Positions 34,721 to 45,176 are shown, numbered from the stretch's first letter. The stretch is 64,000 nt of DNA from Rubrivivax sp. (GCA_027485165.1 JAIXRN010000066.1:1-64000); one strand, 5' to 3'. Notes: generated by a model not told the origin, from the sequence alone. Numbers and translations are program-made.

Positions 34721-36985
34721 ATGATTCACCAACGTTACCTGCCCCGCGCCGCTGCCGACACAGCAGCGCCAGCGCTGTCGCGCCGCCAGTTCGTCACCCT
34801 CAGTGTGGGCGGCGCCATCGGGTTGGCCTTCATGCCCTTCGCGGCACCCGATGTGCAGGCCCAGAACGCCCCGGCCGTGCCGGGCGGCCAGAAACCGACC
34901 GAACAGCCTGGCGCCTTCGTCAGCATCGCGCGCGACGGCAGCACCACCATCCTGTGCAACCGCATGGACATGGGCCAGGGCATCGAGACCGCGCTGGCCA
35001 TGATCTGCGCCGAAGAACTGGACGCCGACTGGGCCCAGGTGAAGACCGGCTTCGGCAACCAGATGCCGAACTACATCGACCCGATGATGGGCATGCACCT
35101 GACGGGTGGATCGAATTCGGTCAAGAACAGCTACACGCAGTACCGCGAGCTCGGGGCGCGCACGCGCGCGATGATCGTCGCTGCGGCGGCAAAGCAGTGG
35201 GGCGTGGCGCCTGAACTCATCAGCACCGACAAGGGCGTGGTGAAGACCACGGCGGGGGGCGGCAAGTTCGCGACCTACGGCGACATCTTCGACGCCGCGA
35301 TGAAGGAGCCTATCCCCGAGAAAGTGGCGCTGAAGGACCCGAAGCAGTTCCGCCTGATCGGCCAGCCCACGGCGCTGAAGGTGGCGCGGGCCAAGAGCAG
35401 CGGCGCCCAGGGCTATGGCATCGACGTGAAGCTGCCCGGGCAGCTGACGGCCGTCATCTTGCGCCCGCCGGTGTTCAACGCGAAGCTGAAGTCGTCTGAC
35501 ACCACGGCCGCGCGCGCCGTGAAGGGTGTGCGTGCCGTGCTGCCGGTGAAGCTGGACCGCGGCGGCGAAGGCATTGCCGTGGTGGCCGACGGCTACTGGC
35601 CGGCCAAGCTGGGCCGCGACGCGCTGAAGGCCGAGTGGGACACCGCCGCGGTGCCCCGCCCCGACACCGACCAGCTGCTGGCGGACTACCGCGCCCTGGC
35701 CGCCAAACCTGGCCTGCCGGCGCCGCAAGACACGCTGCGCGCCGACACGGCACCACTGGCCAGCGCGCCACGCAAGCTGGTGGCCGAATTCGCCTTCCCC
35801 TACCTGAACCACGCGCAGATGGAACCGCTGGCCTGCACGGTGGACCTGAAGCCCGACGCCTGCACGCTGTACTTCGCCAGCCAGATGCCAGGGGTGGACG
35901 CGGGTGCGGTGGCCGCCACCACGGGCCTGAAGCCCGAGCAGGTGAACATCGTCGTGCAGATGGCCGGTGGCGGCTTTGGCCGCCGCGCCGTGCCCAGCAG
36001 CGAATACGTGCGCGAAGCCACCCATGTGGCGATGGCCCTGGCCGCCGCCGGCCAGCGCGCGCCGGTGAAGCTGGTGTGGAGTCGCGAAGACGACATGAAG
36101 GCCGGCTACTACCGGCCGCTGACGGTGCACCGCGCCGAGATCGGCTTCGACGCCCAGGGCCAGGTGCTGGCCTGGGACCACCGCATCGTGAGCCAGAGCA
36201 TCCTGAAGGGCAGCCCGTTCGAGCCCTTCATGGTGGTGGGTGGCGTGGACGGCACCACCACCGAAGGCATGCGCGAACCCTATGCCATCCCGATGAACCT
36301 GAGCGTGCACCACCCGCAGGTGGACGTGCCGGTGCTGTGGTGGCGTTCGGTGGGCGCCACGCACACGGCTTATGTGATGGAAACGCTGATCGACGAGATC
36401 GCCGTGGCCACGAAGCAAGACCCGGTGGCCTACCGCATGAAGCTGATGGGCAACGACACGCAAGACCCCAAGGCCGCGCGCCACCGCGCCGCGCTGCAGC
36501 TGGCGGTGGACAAGTCGGGCTACGGCAAGAAGGCGCTGCCCAAGGGCACGGCCTGGGGCGTGGCCGTGCACGAGAGCTTCGAATCGGTGGTGGCCTACGT
36601 GGTGGAAGCCAAGATCACCGGCACCGGCAAGAACCGCAAGCCGGTGCTGGTGAACGTGACGGCCGGCGTGCACTGCAACCTGTGCGTGAACCCGCGCACG
36701 GTAGAAGCGCAGGTGCAGGGCGCGGTGGTGATGGCCCTGGGCACGACGATGCCCGAGCACCGCATCACGCTGAAGGACGGCGTGGTGCAGCAGGGCAACT
36801 TCAACCGCTACCCGATGCCGCGCATCACCGACGCACCCACGGTCGCCGTGCACATCGTGCCCAGCAACGACCCGCCGAAGGGCATGGGCGAACCCGGCCT
36901 GCCGCCGCTGGCGCCGGCCTATGCCAACGCCATCGCCCGGCTGACCGGGCAGCGCCTGCGCGAGCTGCCCTTCAAGCTGGCCTGA
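34721..36985 (+). CDS. iorB: Isoquinoline 1-oxidoreductase beta subunit, molybdopterin protein
   Basis: A 754-residue xanthine-oxidase-family molybdenum subunit. It begins with a Tat-type signal ([19 protein letters not shown]), so the heterodimer is probably exported folded, with IorA carried along. Conserved segments are [51 protein letters not shown] and, at the end, [20 protein letters not shown] with the catalytic Glu. No cytochrome subunit is adjacent, although many such operons have one. Confidence 0.92.
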   Translation: MIHQRYLPRAAADTAAPALSRRQFVTLSVGGAIGLAFMPFAAPDVQAQNAPAVPGGQKPTEQPGAFVSIARDGSTTILCNRMDMGQGIETALAMICAEELDADWAQVKTGFGNQMPNYIDPMMGMHLTGGSNSVKNSYTQYRELGARTRAMIVAAAAKQWGVAPELISTDKGVVKTTAGGGKFATYGDIFDAAMKEPIPEKVALKDPKQFRLIGQPTALKVARAKSSGAQGYGIDVKLPGQLTAVILRPPVFNAKLKSSDTTAARAVKGVRAVLPVKLDRGGEGIAVVADGYWPAKLGRDALKAEWDTAAVPRPDTDQLLADYRALAAKPGLPAPQDTLRADTAPLASAPRKLVAEFAFPYLNHAQMEPLACTVDLKPDACTLYFASQMPGVDAGAVAATTGLKPEQVNIVVQMAGGGFGRRAVPSSEYVREATHVAMALAAAGQRAPVKLVWSREDDMKAGYYRPLTVHRAEIGFDAQGQVLAWDHRIVSQSILKGSPFEPFMVVGGVDGTTTEGMREPYAIPMNLSVHHPQVDVPVLWWRSVGATHTAYVMETLIDEIAVATKQDPVAYRMKLMGNDTQDPKAARHRAALQLAVDKSGYGKKALPKGTAWGVAVHESFESVVAYVVEAKITGTGKNRKPVLVNVTAGVHCNLCVNPRTVEAQVQGAVVMALGTTMPEHRITLKDGVVQQGNFNRYPMPRITDAPTVAVHIVPSNDPPKGMGEPGLPPLAPAYANAIARLTGQRLRELPFKLA

Positions 36986-36989
36986 GCGC

Positions 36990-37817
36990 CTACAGCCGCC
37001 GGTGCGCCAGCGCCGGCAGCTGGGTGCGCACCTGCTGGATGCGGGCCAGGTCCAGGTCGGCCACGGCCAGACCTTCGCCTTCAGGGCACACGTCCAGCAC
37101 CTCGCCCCAGGGGTCCACCACCATGCTGTGGCCCCAGGTGCGGCGGCCGTTTTCGTGCGTGCCGCCCTGCGCGGGGGCCAGCACGTAGCACTGGTTTTCC
37201 ACTGCGCGGGCGCGCAGCAGCAGTTCCCAGTGCGCTTGCCCGGTGGTGTAGGTGAAGGCCGAGGGCACGCACAGCAGGTCGCAGGGCGGGACCATCAGCG
37301 CGCGGTAGAGCTCGGGGAAGCGCAGGTCATAGCAGATGCTCAGGCCCAGGCGCAGGGTCTGCCCGTTGCCGAAGGGCCCGGCTTGCACCGCCACCGGCAC
37401 CTGCCCGGCGGCCAGGGCGCGGCCTTCGTCGTAGCTTTCGCGGCCGTTGTCGAAGGCGAACAGGTGCAGCTTGTCGTAGTGCGCGGCCTCGGTGCCGTCG
37501 GGCGCGAAGACGCTGCAGCGGTTCAGCACGCGTTCGGCCTGCGCCGTGCGCACCGGCAGCGTGCCGCCCACCAGCCACAGGCCGTGGCGCTGGGCAGCTT
37601 CGGAAAGGAAGCGCTGGATGGGGCCGTGCACGGTGTCGCCGCCGGCTTCTGCCGCGGCCAGCTTGTCGGTGTCGCGCCGGCCCAGCAGGCAGAAGTATTC
37701 CGGCAGCGCCGCCAGCTGCACGCCGACCGCTGCGGCGGCAGCCAGCAGGCGGTCGGCAGCGGCCAGGTTGCGGGCCACGTCGGGGGTGGACACCATCTGC
37801 AGCGCGGCGATCTTCAT
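36990..37817 (-). CDS. Carbon-nitrogen hydrolase (nitrilase superfamily, Nit1-like)
   Basis: A 275-residue amidase-fold enzyme. The catalytic triad is visible: Glu in AALPEYFCLLG, Lys in YDKLHLFAFD, Cys in LSICYDLRFPEL. The set matches the Nit/omega-amidase branch, which hydrolyses deaminated glutathione or alpha-ketoglutaramate. It ends four bases after the iorB stop on the other strand. The ATG at 37817 is preferred over upstream in-frame codons that cross the glnE promoter region. Confidence 0.9.
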   Translation of the reverse strand: MKIAALQMVSTPDVARNLAAADRLLAAAAAVGVQLAALPEYFCLLGRRDTDKLAAAEAGGDTVHGPIQRFLSEAAQRHGLWLVGGTLPVRTAQAERVLNRCSVFAPDGTEAAHYDKLHLFAFDNGRESYDEGRALAAGQVPVAVQAGPFGNGQTLRLGLSICYDLRFPELYRALMVPPCDLLCVPSAFTYTTGQAHWELLLRARAVENQCYVLAPAQGGTHENGRRTWGHSMVVDPWGEVLDVCPEGEGLAVADLDLARIQQVRTQLPALAHRRL

Positions 37818-37992
37818 GCCGCGATTGTGGCGGTCGTCACGGCGCGCCAGCGGCCTGACGGCCGCTGCTGCCACCGCGAAAGACCCACGCCGGCAGGCCG
37901 CCCTGCCGCGCGGTACGCTATGCGACAAAACGACGTCAATCGACGCAACACGACGCACAAACCCCGTCGCCCCGGGCCCTGGAGGGAAACCC

Positions 37993-40782
37993 ATGAACCC
38001 GACGCTGCAGGCCCCGGCCGCCAGCGCTGACCACAGCCGCTTCGTGCAGCGGGTACGCCGGCGCTACGCCGCCGAACTGGCCGCCTTCGCGCAGGCGCGC
38101 CCGGGCATGCCGGACTGGCAAACCGTCACCGCCCTGGTGCAGCGCCTGCAGGCCGAAGGCCGCGACCTGGCCTCGGCGCTGCGCGTGGCGCGCCACCTGG
38201 TGGTGGAACGCATCGCGACGCTGGACATCGAGCAGGGCGCAACGCTTGCGGCCGTCACCGGCGCCATGACGCACCTGGCCGAAGCCACGCTGGAACTGGC
38301 CCTGGCCGAAGCCCAGCGCGAAGCCGACGCGCGCCACGGCCCGCCGCTGGACGCCAGCGGCCGGCGCATCGACTTCTGGATCGTGGGCATGGGCAAGCTG
38401 GGTGCGCGCGAACTGAATGTCTCGTCCGACATCGACCTGATCTATGTTTACGAAAACGTCGACAACGGCCACGGCCAGACCGCCGGCGCTCGCCCGGTGT
38501 CGGCGCATGAATACTTCAGCTTCGTCGCCAAGCGCCTGTATGCGCTGATCGGCGAGACCACCGACGACGGCATCGTCTTCCGCGTCGATCTGGCCCTGCG
38601 CCCGAACGGCAACAGCGGCCCACCGGTGGTGAGCCTGGGCATGCTGGAGGAATACTTCCAGGTGCAGGGCCGCGAATGGGAACGCTTTGCCTGGCTGAAG
38701 AGCCGCGTGGTGGCGCCCCGCGCTGCAGTCGACAGCGGGCGCGCGCTGGCGCTGCGGTCGCTGGTAACGCCCTTCGTCTACCGCAAGTACCTGGACTACG
38801 GCGTCTTCGAGGGCCTGCGCCAGCTGCACCGCAAAGTGCGCGACGAAGCCCAGCGCCGTGCCGCCGGCCGGCCAGAACGCGCCAACGACGTGAAGCTGTC
38901 GCGCGGGGGCATACGCGAGATCGAATTCATCGTGCAGCTGATGCTGGTGGTGCGTGGCGGGCAGTTCCCCGAAGTGCGCACTCGCAGCACGCTGCGCGCC
39001 CTGCAACGGCTGGTGATCAGCGGGCTGATGAAGGCCGAGACAGCCGTCGAGCTGGCCGCCGGCTACACCTTCCTGCGCCAGGTGGAACACCGCATCCAGT
39101 ACCTGGACGACCAGCAGACCCACCTGCTGCCCACGCAAGACGACGACCTGCGCTGGATCGCCCTGAGCCTGGGCCTGGCCTGCCCCGAACGCGGCGGCCG
39201 CGAAACCTGTGAACTGCTGGACCGCCTGGGCGAAGTGCGCGAACTCGTCGCCGCTGAATTTGACGCCCTGCTGCGCGAAGGCCAGACCGGCCCCGACGTC
39301 AGCGGCAACCCCCGCGCATGCCGCAGCTGCGGCCCGGGGCCGCTGCCCATCGACAGCGAAGCCCTGCTCGAACGCCTGCCGCCCGACCTGGCAGCGCGCG
39401 TGCGCCCCTGGGCCCTGCAGCCGCGCGTGCAGGCCCTGCGCGACGAAAGCCGGCTGCGCCTGGGCCGGCTGCTGCAGAAGACGGCCACTGCGCTGCGCGA
39501 TGAACAGTGCACGCTGGTCGGCGCGCTGCGCTTCATCGACTGGCTGGACCCCCTGCTGCGGCGCGAAAGTTACCTGGCCCTGCTGCTGGAACGGCCCGAA
39601 GTGCACCGGCGTCTGCTGCGCCTGCTGTGCCTGGCGCGCTGGCCCATGCAGTACCTGATGCGCCACCCGGGCGTGATCGACGAACTGGCCGACGAACGCC
39701 TGCTGCACCAGCGTTTCGAGCGTGCCGCGCTGATGGCCGAACTGGAAAGCCGGCGCGAAGCCTGGGAACGCGCCGGCCAGGCCGACGAGGAAAGGCTGCT
39801 GGACACGCTGCGCCGGGCCCACCATGCCGAGGTCTTCCGCACGCTGGTGCGCGACGTGGAAGGCACGCTCAGCGTCGAGGAAGTGGCCGACGACCTGTCA
39901 GCCCTGGCCGACACCCTGCTGGAAGTGGCCCTGCGCTGGTGCTGGGGCCTGCTGAAGCAGCGCCACCGCGACGTGCCGCAGATCGGCGTCGTCGCCTACG
40001 GCAAGCTGGGCGGCAAGGAACTGGGCTATGGCGGCGACCTGGACGTGGTCTTTGTCTTCGACGACGCCGCCGATGCCAGCCCGGCCGCGCAGCAACAGGC
40101 ACAAGAGGTCTACGGCGCCTTCGTGCGCAAGCTCATTACCTGGCTGACGCTGCGCACCGCCGCGGGCGAGCTGTTCGACATCGACACCGCGCTGCGCCCG
40201 AACGGCAATTCCGGGCTGCTGGTGACGTCCATCGCCAGTTTCGAGAACTACCAGCGCGGCCGCGGCAGCAATACCGCCTGGACCTGGGAACACCAGGCGC
40301 TGACGCGGGCGCGGTATGCCGCCGGGGCGCCGGGCATCGCGGCCCGCTTCGAAGCCACGCGCCGCGCGGTGCTGACGGCCGCGCGCGACCCCGCTGCGCT
40401 GCGCGTGGAAGTGCGCACCATGCGCGAAAAGGTGCGCGCGGCGCGGCCGGTGCCGGCCGGGCGCTTCGATGTGAAGCACAGCCCGGGCGGCATGATGGAT
40501 GTGGAATTTGCCGTCCAGTACCTGGTGCTGGCCCACAGCGCGGCGCACCCGCCGCTGCAGGACAACGCCGGCAATATCGCCCTGCTGCAGCGCTGCGAAT
40601 CAGCTGGGCTGCTGCCGCCTGGCCTGGGCACGGCCGCGGCCGACGCCTACCGCGCGCTGCGCCGCGCCCAGCACCAGGCACGGCTGGACGAACAGCCCAC
40701 GCAATTCGACCTGGCCACGCACACGGCCCTGGCCGGCCCGCGTGACGCCGTACTGGCGCTGTGGCAGGCGGTCTTCCCCTGA
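37993..40782 (+). CDS. glnE: Bifunctional glutamine synthetase adenylyltransferase/deadenylase
   Basis: A 929-residue regulatory enzyme that adds or removes AMP on glutamine synthetase according to nitrogen status. The two nucleotidyltransferase cores are GMGKLGARELNVSSDIDLIY (near 130) and AYGKLGGKELGYGGDLDVVF (near 667). Each is followed by a helical domain; LALRPNGNSG appears in both halves. GGAGGG lies before ATG 37993. Its last 22 bases overlap the rhomboid gene. Confidence 0.96.
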   Translation: MNPTLQAPAASADHSRFVQRVRRRYAAELAAFAQARPGMPDWQTVTALVQRLQAEGRDLASALRVARHLVVERIATLDIEQGATLAAVTGAMTHLAEATLELALAEAQREADARHGPPLDASGRRIDFWIVGMGKLGARELNVSSDIDLIYVYENVDNGHGQTAGARPVSAHEYFSFVAKRLYALIGETTDDGIVFRVDLALRPNGNSGPPVVSLGMLEEYFQVQGREWERFAWLKSRVVAPRAAVDSGRALALRSLVTPFVYRKYLDYGVFEGLRQLHRKVRDEAQRRAAGRPERANDVKLSRGGIREIEFIVQLMLVVRGGQFPEVRTRSTLRALQRLVISGLMKAETAVELAAGYTFLRQVEHRIQYLDDQQTHLLPTQDDDLRWIALSLGLACPERGGRETCELLDRLGEVRELVAAEFDALLREGQTGPDVSGNPRACRSCGPGPLPIDSEALLERLPPDLAARVRPWALQPRVQALRDESRLRLGRLLQKTATALRDEQCTLVGALRFIDWLDPLLRRESYLALLLERPEVHRRLLRLLCLARWPMQYLMRHPGVIDELADERLLHQRFERAALMAELESRREAWERAGQADEERLLDTLRRAHHAEVFRTLVRDVEGTLSVEEVADDLSALADTLLEVALRWCWGLLKQRHRDVPQIGVVAYGKLGGKELGYGGDLDVVFVFDDAADASPAAQQQAQEVYGAFVRKLITWLTLRTAAGELFDIDTALRPNGNSGLLVTSIASFENYQRGRGSNTAWTWEHQALTRARYAAGAPGIAARFEATRRAVLTAARDPAALRVEVRTMREKVRAARPVPAGRFDVKHSPGGMMDVEFAVQYLVLAHSAAHPPLQDNAGNIALLQRCESAGLLPPGLGTAAADAYRALRRAQHQARLDEQPTQFDLATHTALAGPRDAVLALWQAVFP

Positions 40783-41417
40783 CACAGACGCCTGGCCTGG
40801 CCTGGGTGACCCTGGCCGGCGCCTGGGCGCTGGCCAGCCTGCTGGTCTGGTTCGCCCCTGCCAACGTGCTGGACTGGCAGCCCGACCTGGCCGCTGCCGA
40901 ACCCTGGCGCGCCTTCACCGCCGCCTGGGTGCACTGGAGCCCGCTGCACCTGGCGGCCAACCTGGCCGGCGCGAGCGTGGTGGCGGCGCTGGGCTGGGTG
41001 GCCCGCCTGCCCGCACGCGCCGCGCTGGCCTGGGCGCTGGCCTGGCCGCTGACGCAGTGCGGCCTGTGGCTGCGGCCTGAACTGGCGCATTACGGCGGGC
41101 TGTCCGGCGTGCTGCATGCTGGCGTGGCGGTGGCAGCGGTGTGGCTGCTGGTGCAGCCCGGGGCGACAGCGTCCGCGCTCGCCCACACGGCATCGACCCG
41201 CCGTGACCGCTGGGTGGGCGTCGCCATCGTGCTGGGCCTGGGCTGCAAGCTGCTGCTGGAATCGCCCTGGGGCCCGGTGCTGCGCACCAGCACGGAATTC
41301 GACATCGCCGTGGCGCCGCTGGCCCATGCCACGGGCGCGCTGGCGGGCCTGGTGTGTGCCCTTGCGTGTGCCGTGGCGCTGCAGCGGGATGCCGGCGCGG
41401 CCACAATGCCGCGGTGA
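40761..41417 (+). CDS. Rhomboid-family intramembrane protease, rhombosortase-like
   Basis: A 218-residue membrane protein with about six helices. The catalytic Ser lies in HYGGLSGVLHAGVA (GxSG motif) and the catalytic His in PLAHATGALAGL. AWVHWSPLHLAANLAGA is the conserved H-x-N-type segment of helix 2. Size and the GLSGVLH motif resemble rhombosortases (RrtA), which process GlyGly-CTERM proteins. The start is GTG 40761 inside glnE. Its stop overlaps the next start (GTGA). Confidence 0.82.
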   Translation: MAGGLPLTQTPGLAWVTLAGAWALASLLVWFAPANVLDWQPDLAAAEPWRAFTAAWVHWSPLHLAANLAGASVVAALGWVARLPARAALAWALAWPLTQCGLWLRPELAHYGGLSGVLHAGVAVAAVWLLVQPGATASALAHTASTRRDRWVGVAIVLGLGCKLLLESPWGPVLRTSTEFDIAVAPLAHATGALAGLVCALACAVALQRDAGAATMPR

Positions 41418-42355
41418 GTTCGCCCCCAAAGACGGCCGCCGACGGCCGCCAGCTGCAGCTGGACGCCCGCGCCGTGGCCTTGCTGCTGGGCTGCTGCGCC
41501 ATCTGGGGCTTGGGCCAGGTGGCCACCAAGCTGACGCTGCTGGAAATCCCGCCGCTGCTGCAGGCCAGTGCCCGTTCACTGGGTGCCGCCCTCCTGCTGC
41601 TGGCCTGGTGCCGCTGGCGCGGGCCGGACTTCTGGCGCAGCCTGCTGCAGCGCGACGGCAGCGCCGCCGGCGGCTGGCTGGCCGGCCTGCTGTTCGCGGC
41701 CGAGTTCGCCTGCATCTTCATCGGGCTGCAGTACACCAGCGCTTCGCGCATGGTGGTGTTCATCTACCTGGCGCCCTTCGTCGTGGCGCTGGGCATGCCC
41801 TTCATCGCGCGCAGCGAACAGCTGTCGCGCTGGCAGCTGCTGGGGCTGGTGGCGGCGTTCGCGGGTGTGGTGGTGGCGTTCTACGAAGGCTTCATGCAGC
41901 CCACGGCCGGGCCGCGGCAGTGGCTGGGCGACGCGCTGGGCATCGCCGCCGCGCTGCTGTGGGGGCTGACGACCCTGGTGCTGCGCGGCAGCCGGCTGGG
42001 GCAGGTGGTGCCTGAGAAAGCCTTGCTGTTCCAGCTGGGGGTGTCGGCGCTGGCGCTGGGCGCGGCGTCCCTCGCGGCCGGCGAAGCCTGGCCGCAGGTA
42101 CTGACCGCGGCCTCGCTGTGGCCGATGGCCTTCCAGGTGGTGGTCGTCAGCTTTGCCAGCTATCTGGTGTGGTTCTGGCTGGTGCGCCACTACCCGGCCA
42201 CCAAGCTGGCGGCCTTCACGCTGCTGACGCCGGTGTTCGGCCTGCTGGCCGGCGTGGGCCTGCTGGGCGAAGTGCTGAGCGCGCAGCTGCTGCTGGCCCT
42301 GGTGACGGTGTGTGCCGGCATCGCGCTGGTGAACCTGGGCGGGCGCCGCGCCTAG
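41414..42355 (+). CDS. EamA/DMT-family transporter
   Basis: A 313-residue inner-membrane protein with ten predicted helices in two EamA repeats (CCAIWGLGQVATKL and ALLWGLTTLVLRG as repeat starts). Family members export amino acids or other small metabolites. The start is GTG 41414, overlapping the rhomboid stop by four bases. Substrate not predictable. Confidence 0.88.
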   Translation: MSSPPKTAADGRQLQLDARAVALLLGCCAIWGLGQVATKLTLLEIPPLLQASARSLGAALLLLAWCRWRGPDFWRSLLQRDGSAAGGWLAGLLFAAEFACIFIGLQYTSASRMVVFIYLAPFVVALGMPFIARSEQLSRWQLLGLVAAFAGVVVAFYEGFMQPTAGPRQWLGDALGIAAALLWGLTTLVLRGSRLGQVVPEKALLFQLGVSALALGAASLAAGEAWPQVLTAASLWPMAFQVVVVSFASYLVWFWLVRHYPATKLAAFTLLTPVFGLLAGVGLLGEVLSAQLLLALVTVCAGIALVNLGGRRA

Positions 42356-42417
42356 AGTCGTTCAGCAGCTTTCTTCCGTTCTTCTCCCCAATCTTCTTTT
42401 TTCTGGAGTCACTCGCC

Positions 42418-43062
42418 ATGATCACCCTCTACGGCCGCCCGCTGTCCAACTACTACAACAAGGTCAAGATGGTGCTGCTGGAAAAAGGCATCCCCTTTTC
42501 TGAGGCCTTCGTCGGCACCGGTTCGACCGACGATGCCGTGCTGGCGGCCACGCCGCTGGGCAAGATCCCGTTCATCCGCGTCGGCGACACGCCGCTGTGC
42601 GAAAGCCAGGTCATCGTCGACTACCTGGAAGCCGCCTACCCCCAGCCGCCGCTGCTGCCGGCCGACCCGCTGGCGGCGGCCAAGGTGCGCGAGATCGCCA
42701 CCTTCGTCGACCTGCACATCGAACTGGTGGCGCGCGACCTGTACCCGCAGGCCTTCTTCGGCGGCCAGGTGTCGGAAGGCACGCAGGCGCGGGTGCGCAA
42801 GCAGCTGGACAAGAACATCGCCGGCTTCAAGCGTCTGGCGAAGTTCGCGCCCTTTGTGGCCGGCGACAGCTTCACCCAGGCCGACGCTGCCGCCTGGGTG
42901 AGCCTGCCCCTGGTGGGCATGGCCACCAAGGCGGTGTACGGCGAAGACCTGTTGCTGGCCGCCGGCGTGGACTGGCGCGCCTACAACAAGCTGATCAGCG
43001 CGCGCGGCAGCGCGGTGCGCATCAGCGCCGACCGCAAGGCCGACATGCAGCCGGCGAAGTAG
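42418..43062 (+). CDS. Glutathione S-transferase family protein
   Basis: A 214-residue cytosolic protein. The N-terminal thioredoxin-like domain begins MITLYGRPLSNYYNKVKMVL and contains LGKIPFI with the cis-Pro and CESQVIVDYLE with the glutathione-binding Ser. The C-terminal helical domain has FVAGDSFTQADAAAWV. CTGGAG precedes the ATG by nine bases. Separate from the upstream transporter by 62 bases with a pyrimidine-rich leader. Confidence 0.9.
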   Translation: MITLYGRPLSNYYNKVKMVLLEKGIPFSEAFVGTGSTDDAVLAATPLGKIPFIRVGDTPLCESQVIVDYLEAAYPQPPLLPADPLAAAKVREIATFVDLHIELVARDLYPQAFFGGQVSEGTQARVRKQLDKNIAGFKRLAKFAPFVAGDSFTQADAAAWVSLPLVGMATKAVYGEDLLLAAGVDWRAYNKLISARGSAVRISADRKADMQPAK

Positions 43063-43088
43063 AGCCTGAGCACAAGCCTGGCCAGGGA

Positions 43089-43110
43089 CCCGTCCCGGCT
43101 CGGGACCGGG
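43089..43110. terminator. Candidate terminator hairpin between convergent genes
   Basis: CCCGTCCC (43089-43096) pairs with GGGACCGGG (43102-43110) across a five-base loop with one bulged C. It lies between the stops of the transferase gene (43062) and the desaturase-like gene (43117). No T run follows. Confidence 0.45.
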
Positions 43111-43116
43111 CAGCCT

Positions 43117-43998
43117 TCAGCCCGCCGACACCGGCCCGGTGGCCACGCCGGCGGCCGGGTTGGCCGCCGCCAGGCGCGCTGCCATTTCCTTGCGGAAGCG
43201 GTTCAGTTCCTGCACGCTGGTGAAGCTGCGTTCCATCAGCAAGCTCATGTTGTGCAGGATGCGTTCGACGACCTTGTTTTCCCACACGGTGTCGAACTGG
43301 ATCTGCTTGTCCAGCCACTGTTCCAGCCATTCCGGGTTCGGCAGGCGGCTCTGGATGGTGTCGCGCGGGAACAGGCTCACGTTCACGTGCAAATTGGTCG
43401 GGTGCAGGGCCTGGGCCGTGCGCCGCGCGCTGGCCATCAGCACGCCCACCTTGGCGAAGGCTGCGCGGGCTTCGTCGCCGAACTTGGTCATCGCGCGCTT
43501 CATGTAGCGCAGGTAAGCGCCACCGTGGCGGGCTTCATCGCGTGCCAGGGTTTCGTAGATGGCCTTGATGACGGGTTCGGTGTGCCATTCGGCAGCCCGC
43601 CGGTACCAGTGGTTCAGGCGGATTTCGCCGCAGAAATGCAGCATCAGCGTTTCCAGCGCCGGCGCGGGGTCGAATTCGAAGCGCACCGCGTGCAGTTCTT
43701 CTTCGGAAGGCACCAGGTCAGGCCGGAAGCGGCGCAGGTATTCCATCAGCACCAGGCTGTGCTTCTGCTCTTCGAAGAACCAGACGCTCATGAAGGCGCT
43801 GAAGTCGCTGTCGCCGCGGTTGTCGCGCAGGAACATCTCGGTGGCCGGCAGCGCCGCCCATTCCGTGATGGCGTTCATCTTGATGGTCTGGGCCTGCTCT
43901 TCGGTCAGCAGCTCGGGCTGGAAGCGGGCCCAGGGGATGTCGGTGTCCATGCTCCAGCGCACGGCTTCCAACTGTTTGAAGAGTTCGGGGTACAGCAT
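43117..43998 (-). CDS. Diiron ferritin-like protein, acyl-ACP-desaturase-like
   Basis: A 293-residue soluble helical protein. Two ExxH-type motifs, EEQKH (76-80) and DEARH (154-158), with an extra Glu in GEIRLNHW (125) match the diiron ligands of acyl-ACP desaturases in order and spacing. An earlier Glu in ITEWAALPATEMF could be the sixth ligand. The ATG at 43998 is preferred over a TTG 18 bases upstream. It lies 63 bases after carH on the same strand. In other bacteria light- or singlet-oxygen-induced lipid clusters pair such oxidases with Cfa-like methyltransferases. Confidence 0.75.
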   Translation of the reverse strand: MLYPELFKQLEAVRWSMDTDIPWARFQPELLTEEQAQTIKMNAITEWAALPATEMFLRDNRGDSDFSAFMSVWFFEEQKHSLVLMEYLRRFRPDLVPSEEELHAVRFEFDPAPALETLMLHFCGEIRLNHWYRRAAEWHTEPVIKAIYETLARDEARHGGAYLRYMKRAMTKFGDEARAAFAKVGVLMASARRTAQALHPTNLHVNVSLFPRDTIQSRLPNPEWLEQWLDKQIQFDTVWENKVVERILHNMSLLMERSFTSVQELNRFRKEMAARLAAANPAAGVATGPVSAG

Positions 43999-44061
43999 GG
44001 TGTTCGGCCTGACCAAGGTGCTGAGATTCTAGGCAGCACAGTCGCTTTGCCGTCCCCGTGC

Positions 44062-45012
44062 TTACGCAAAGCCCCCGGCGGAGGATGCCCGCCGCCAGCG
44101 GTGCACGCCGGTGGGTACGTCGCCCAGGCTGGAAAGCGGGTCGACACCGTCGACGCGGCGGCGAAACAGCACCGGCGCGCTGCCGCCGGCCCAGATGTGC
44201 ACGCGCTCGGGCAGCTTCTGGCGCAGTTCGGCCAGGCCGTCGACGACCTGGTTCGGGTTCATGCAGCCGGTGAAGCTGAGCGCCAGGATGTCGCTGCGGT
44301 GCACCTGGGCCGCCAGCACCGTGTCCCACAGCGGGGTCTGTACCCCCAGCGACATGCAGGCGCAGCCTTCCAGCGCGAACATCGCCTCGGCCATCAGCAG
44401 GCCCAGGCCATGCGGTTCACCGGGGAAAGTGGTCAGCAGCACGCGAGGGCTGCTCTGCGGGGCCGCTTCGGGGATGCTGGCAATCGCCTGGCGCAGCACC
44501 ACCTGCACGACCTCGGTGTACATGTGTTCTTCGAAGATCTCCATCTGCCCGCGCAGCCAGGCGTCGCCCACCGCGCCGTTCAGCGGCCCCACGACCTGGG
44601 TCACGAAGCCGGCCACGCCGCTGCGCGACAGCGCGCGCGTCAGGGCCGTGCGCAGCGCCGGGGCGTCGTGGCTGCGGATCAAGGTGATGTAGGCCTGCAG
44701 GTCGGCCTGCCCAGGCAGGGCGTCGGCGGCGGACGCAGCAGCAGCCTGGGTGCCATTCAGGCTCAGCAGTTCGGCATAGGGCAGCGGCACGATGCGGCCC
44801 GGGCGGTGGCCAGCGTCCAGCAAGCGCTTGATCAGGCGGAGCTTTTCCACCTGGTCCATGGTGTAGGCGCGCTCGTCCAGGCTGTCGCGGCTGGGCGCAG
44901 GAAAGCCGTAGCGGCGTTCCCAGACGCGCAAGGTGTCCTTGCTCAGCCCGGTATCGCGCTCGACGGCAGAGATCGACAGGGTCAGCGGCACAAGCCGGGT
45001 GCGATCGTTCAT
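44062..45012 (-). CDS. carH: MerR-family B12-dependent photoreceptor regulator, CarH/LitR type
   Basis: A 316-residue repressor. Residues 12-75 are a MerR helix-turn-helix (SISAVERDTGLSKDTLRVWERRYGF). The B12-binding part keeps W-x9-E-H as W152...E162-H163 and the lower-ligand motif E-x-H-x-x-G as EPHGLG (199-204). CarH/LitR proteins bind DNA with adenosylcobalamin in the dark and release on light. It faces the eight-gene lipid operon at 45671-52983 across a 658-base region with two candidate operators. Confidence 0.87.
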   Translation of the reverse strand: MNDRTRLVPLTLSISAVERDTGLSKDTLRVWERRYGFPAPSRDSLDERAYTMDQVEKLRLIKRLLDAGHRPGRIVPLPYAELLSLNGTQAAAASAADALPGQADLQAYITLIRSHDAPALRTALTRALSRSGVAGFVTQVVGPLNGAVGDAWLRGQMEIFEEHMYTEVVQVVLRQAIASIPEAAPQSSPRVLLTTFPGEPHGLGLLMAEAMFALEGCACMSLGVQTPLWDTVLAAQVHRSDILALSFTGCMNPNQVVDGLAELRQKLPERVHIWAGGSAPVLFRRRVDGVDPLSSLGDVPTGVHRWRRASSAGGFA

Positions 45013-45176
45013 GGTCTGTCCGGGAACCCCGGGGCGGGGCGGCCTGCGGTACGGGCCCGGCGCCGGCCGCTGGGCCGGGCTGGCCCGTCGCCACAGGGGC
45101 GGGGCGTTTGGAGCGCGCCGTCCAGGACAAACCTGGGCTGCGCAGCGGTACTGCAACTTGATAATACGTCCGGCAT

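Noticed and set aside
34517-36853. Long minus-strand open frame opposite iorB
   Set aside because: His/Arg-rich translation with no motif; iorB on the plus strand is unmistakable.
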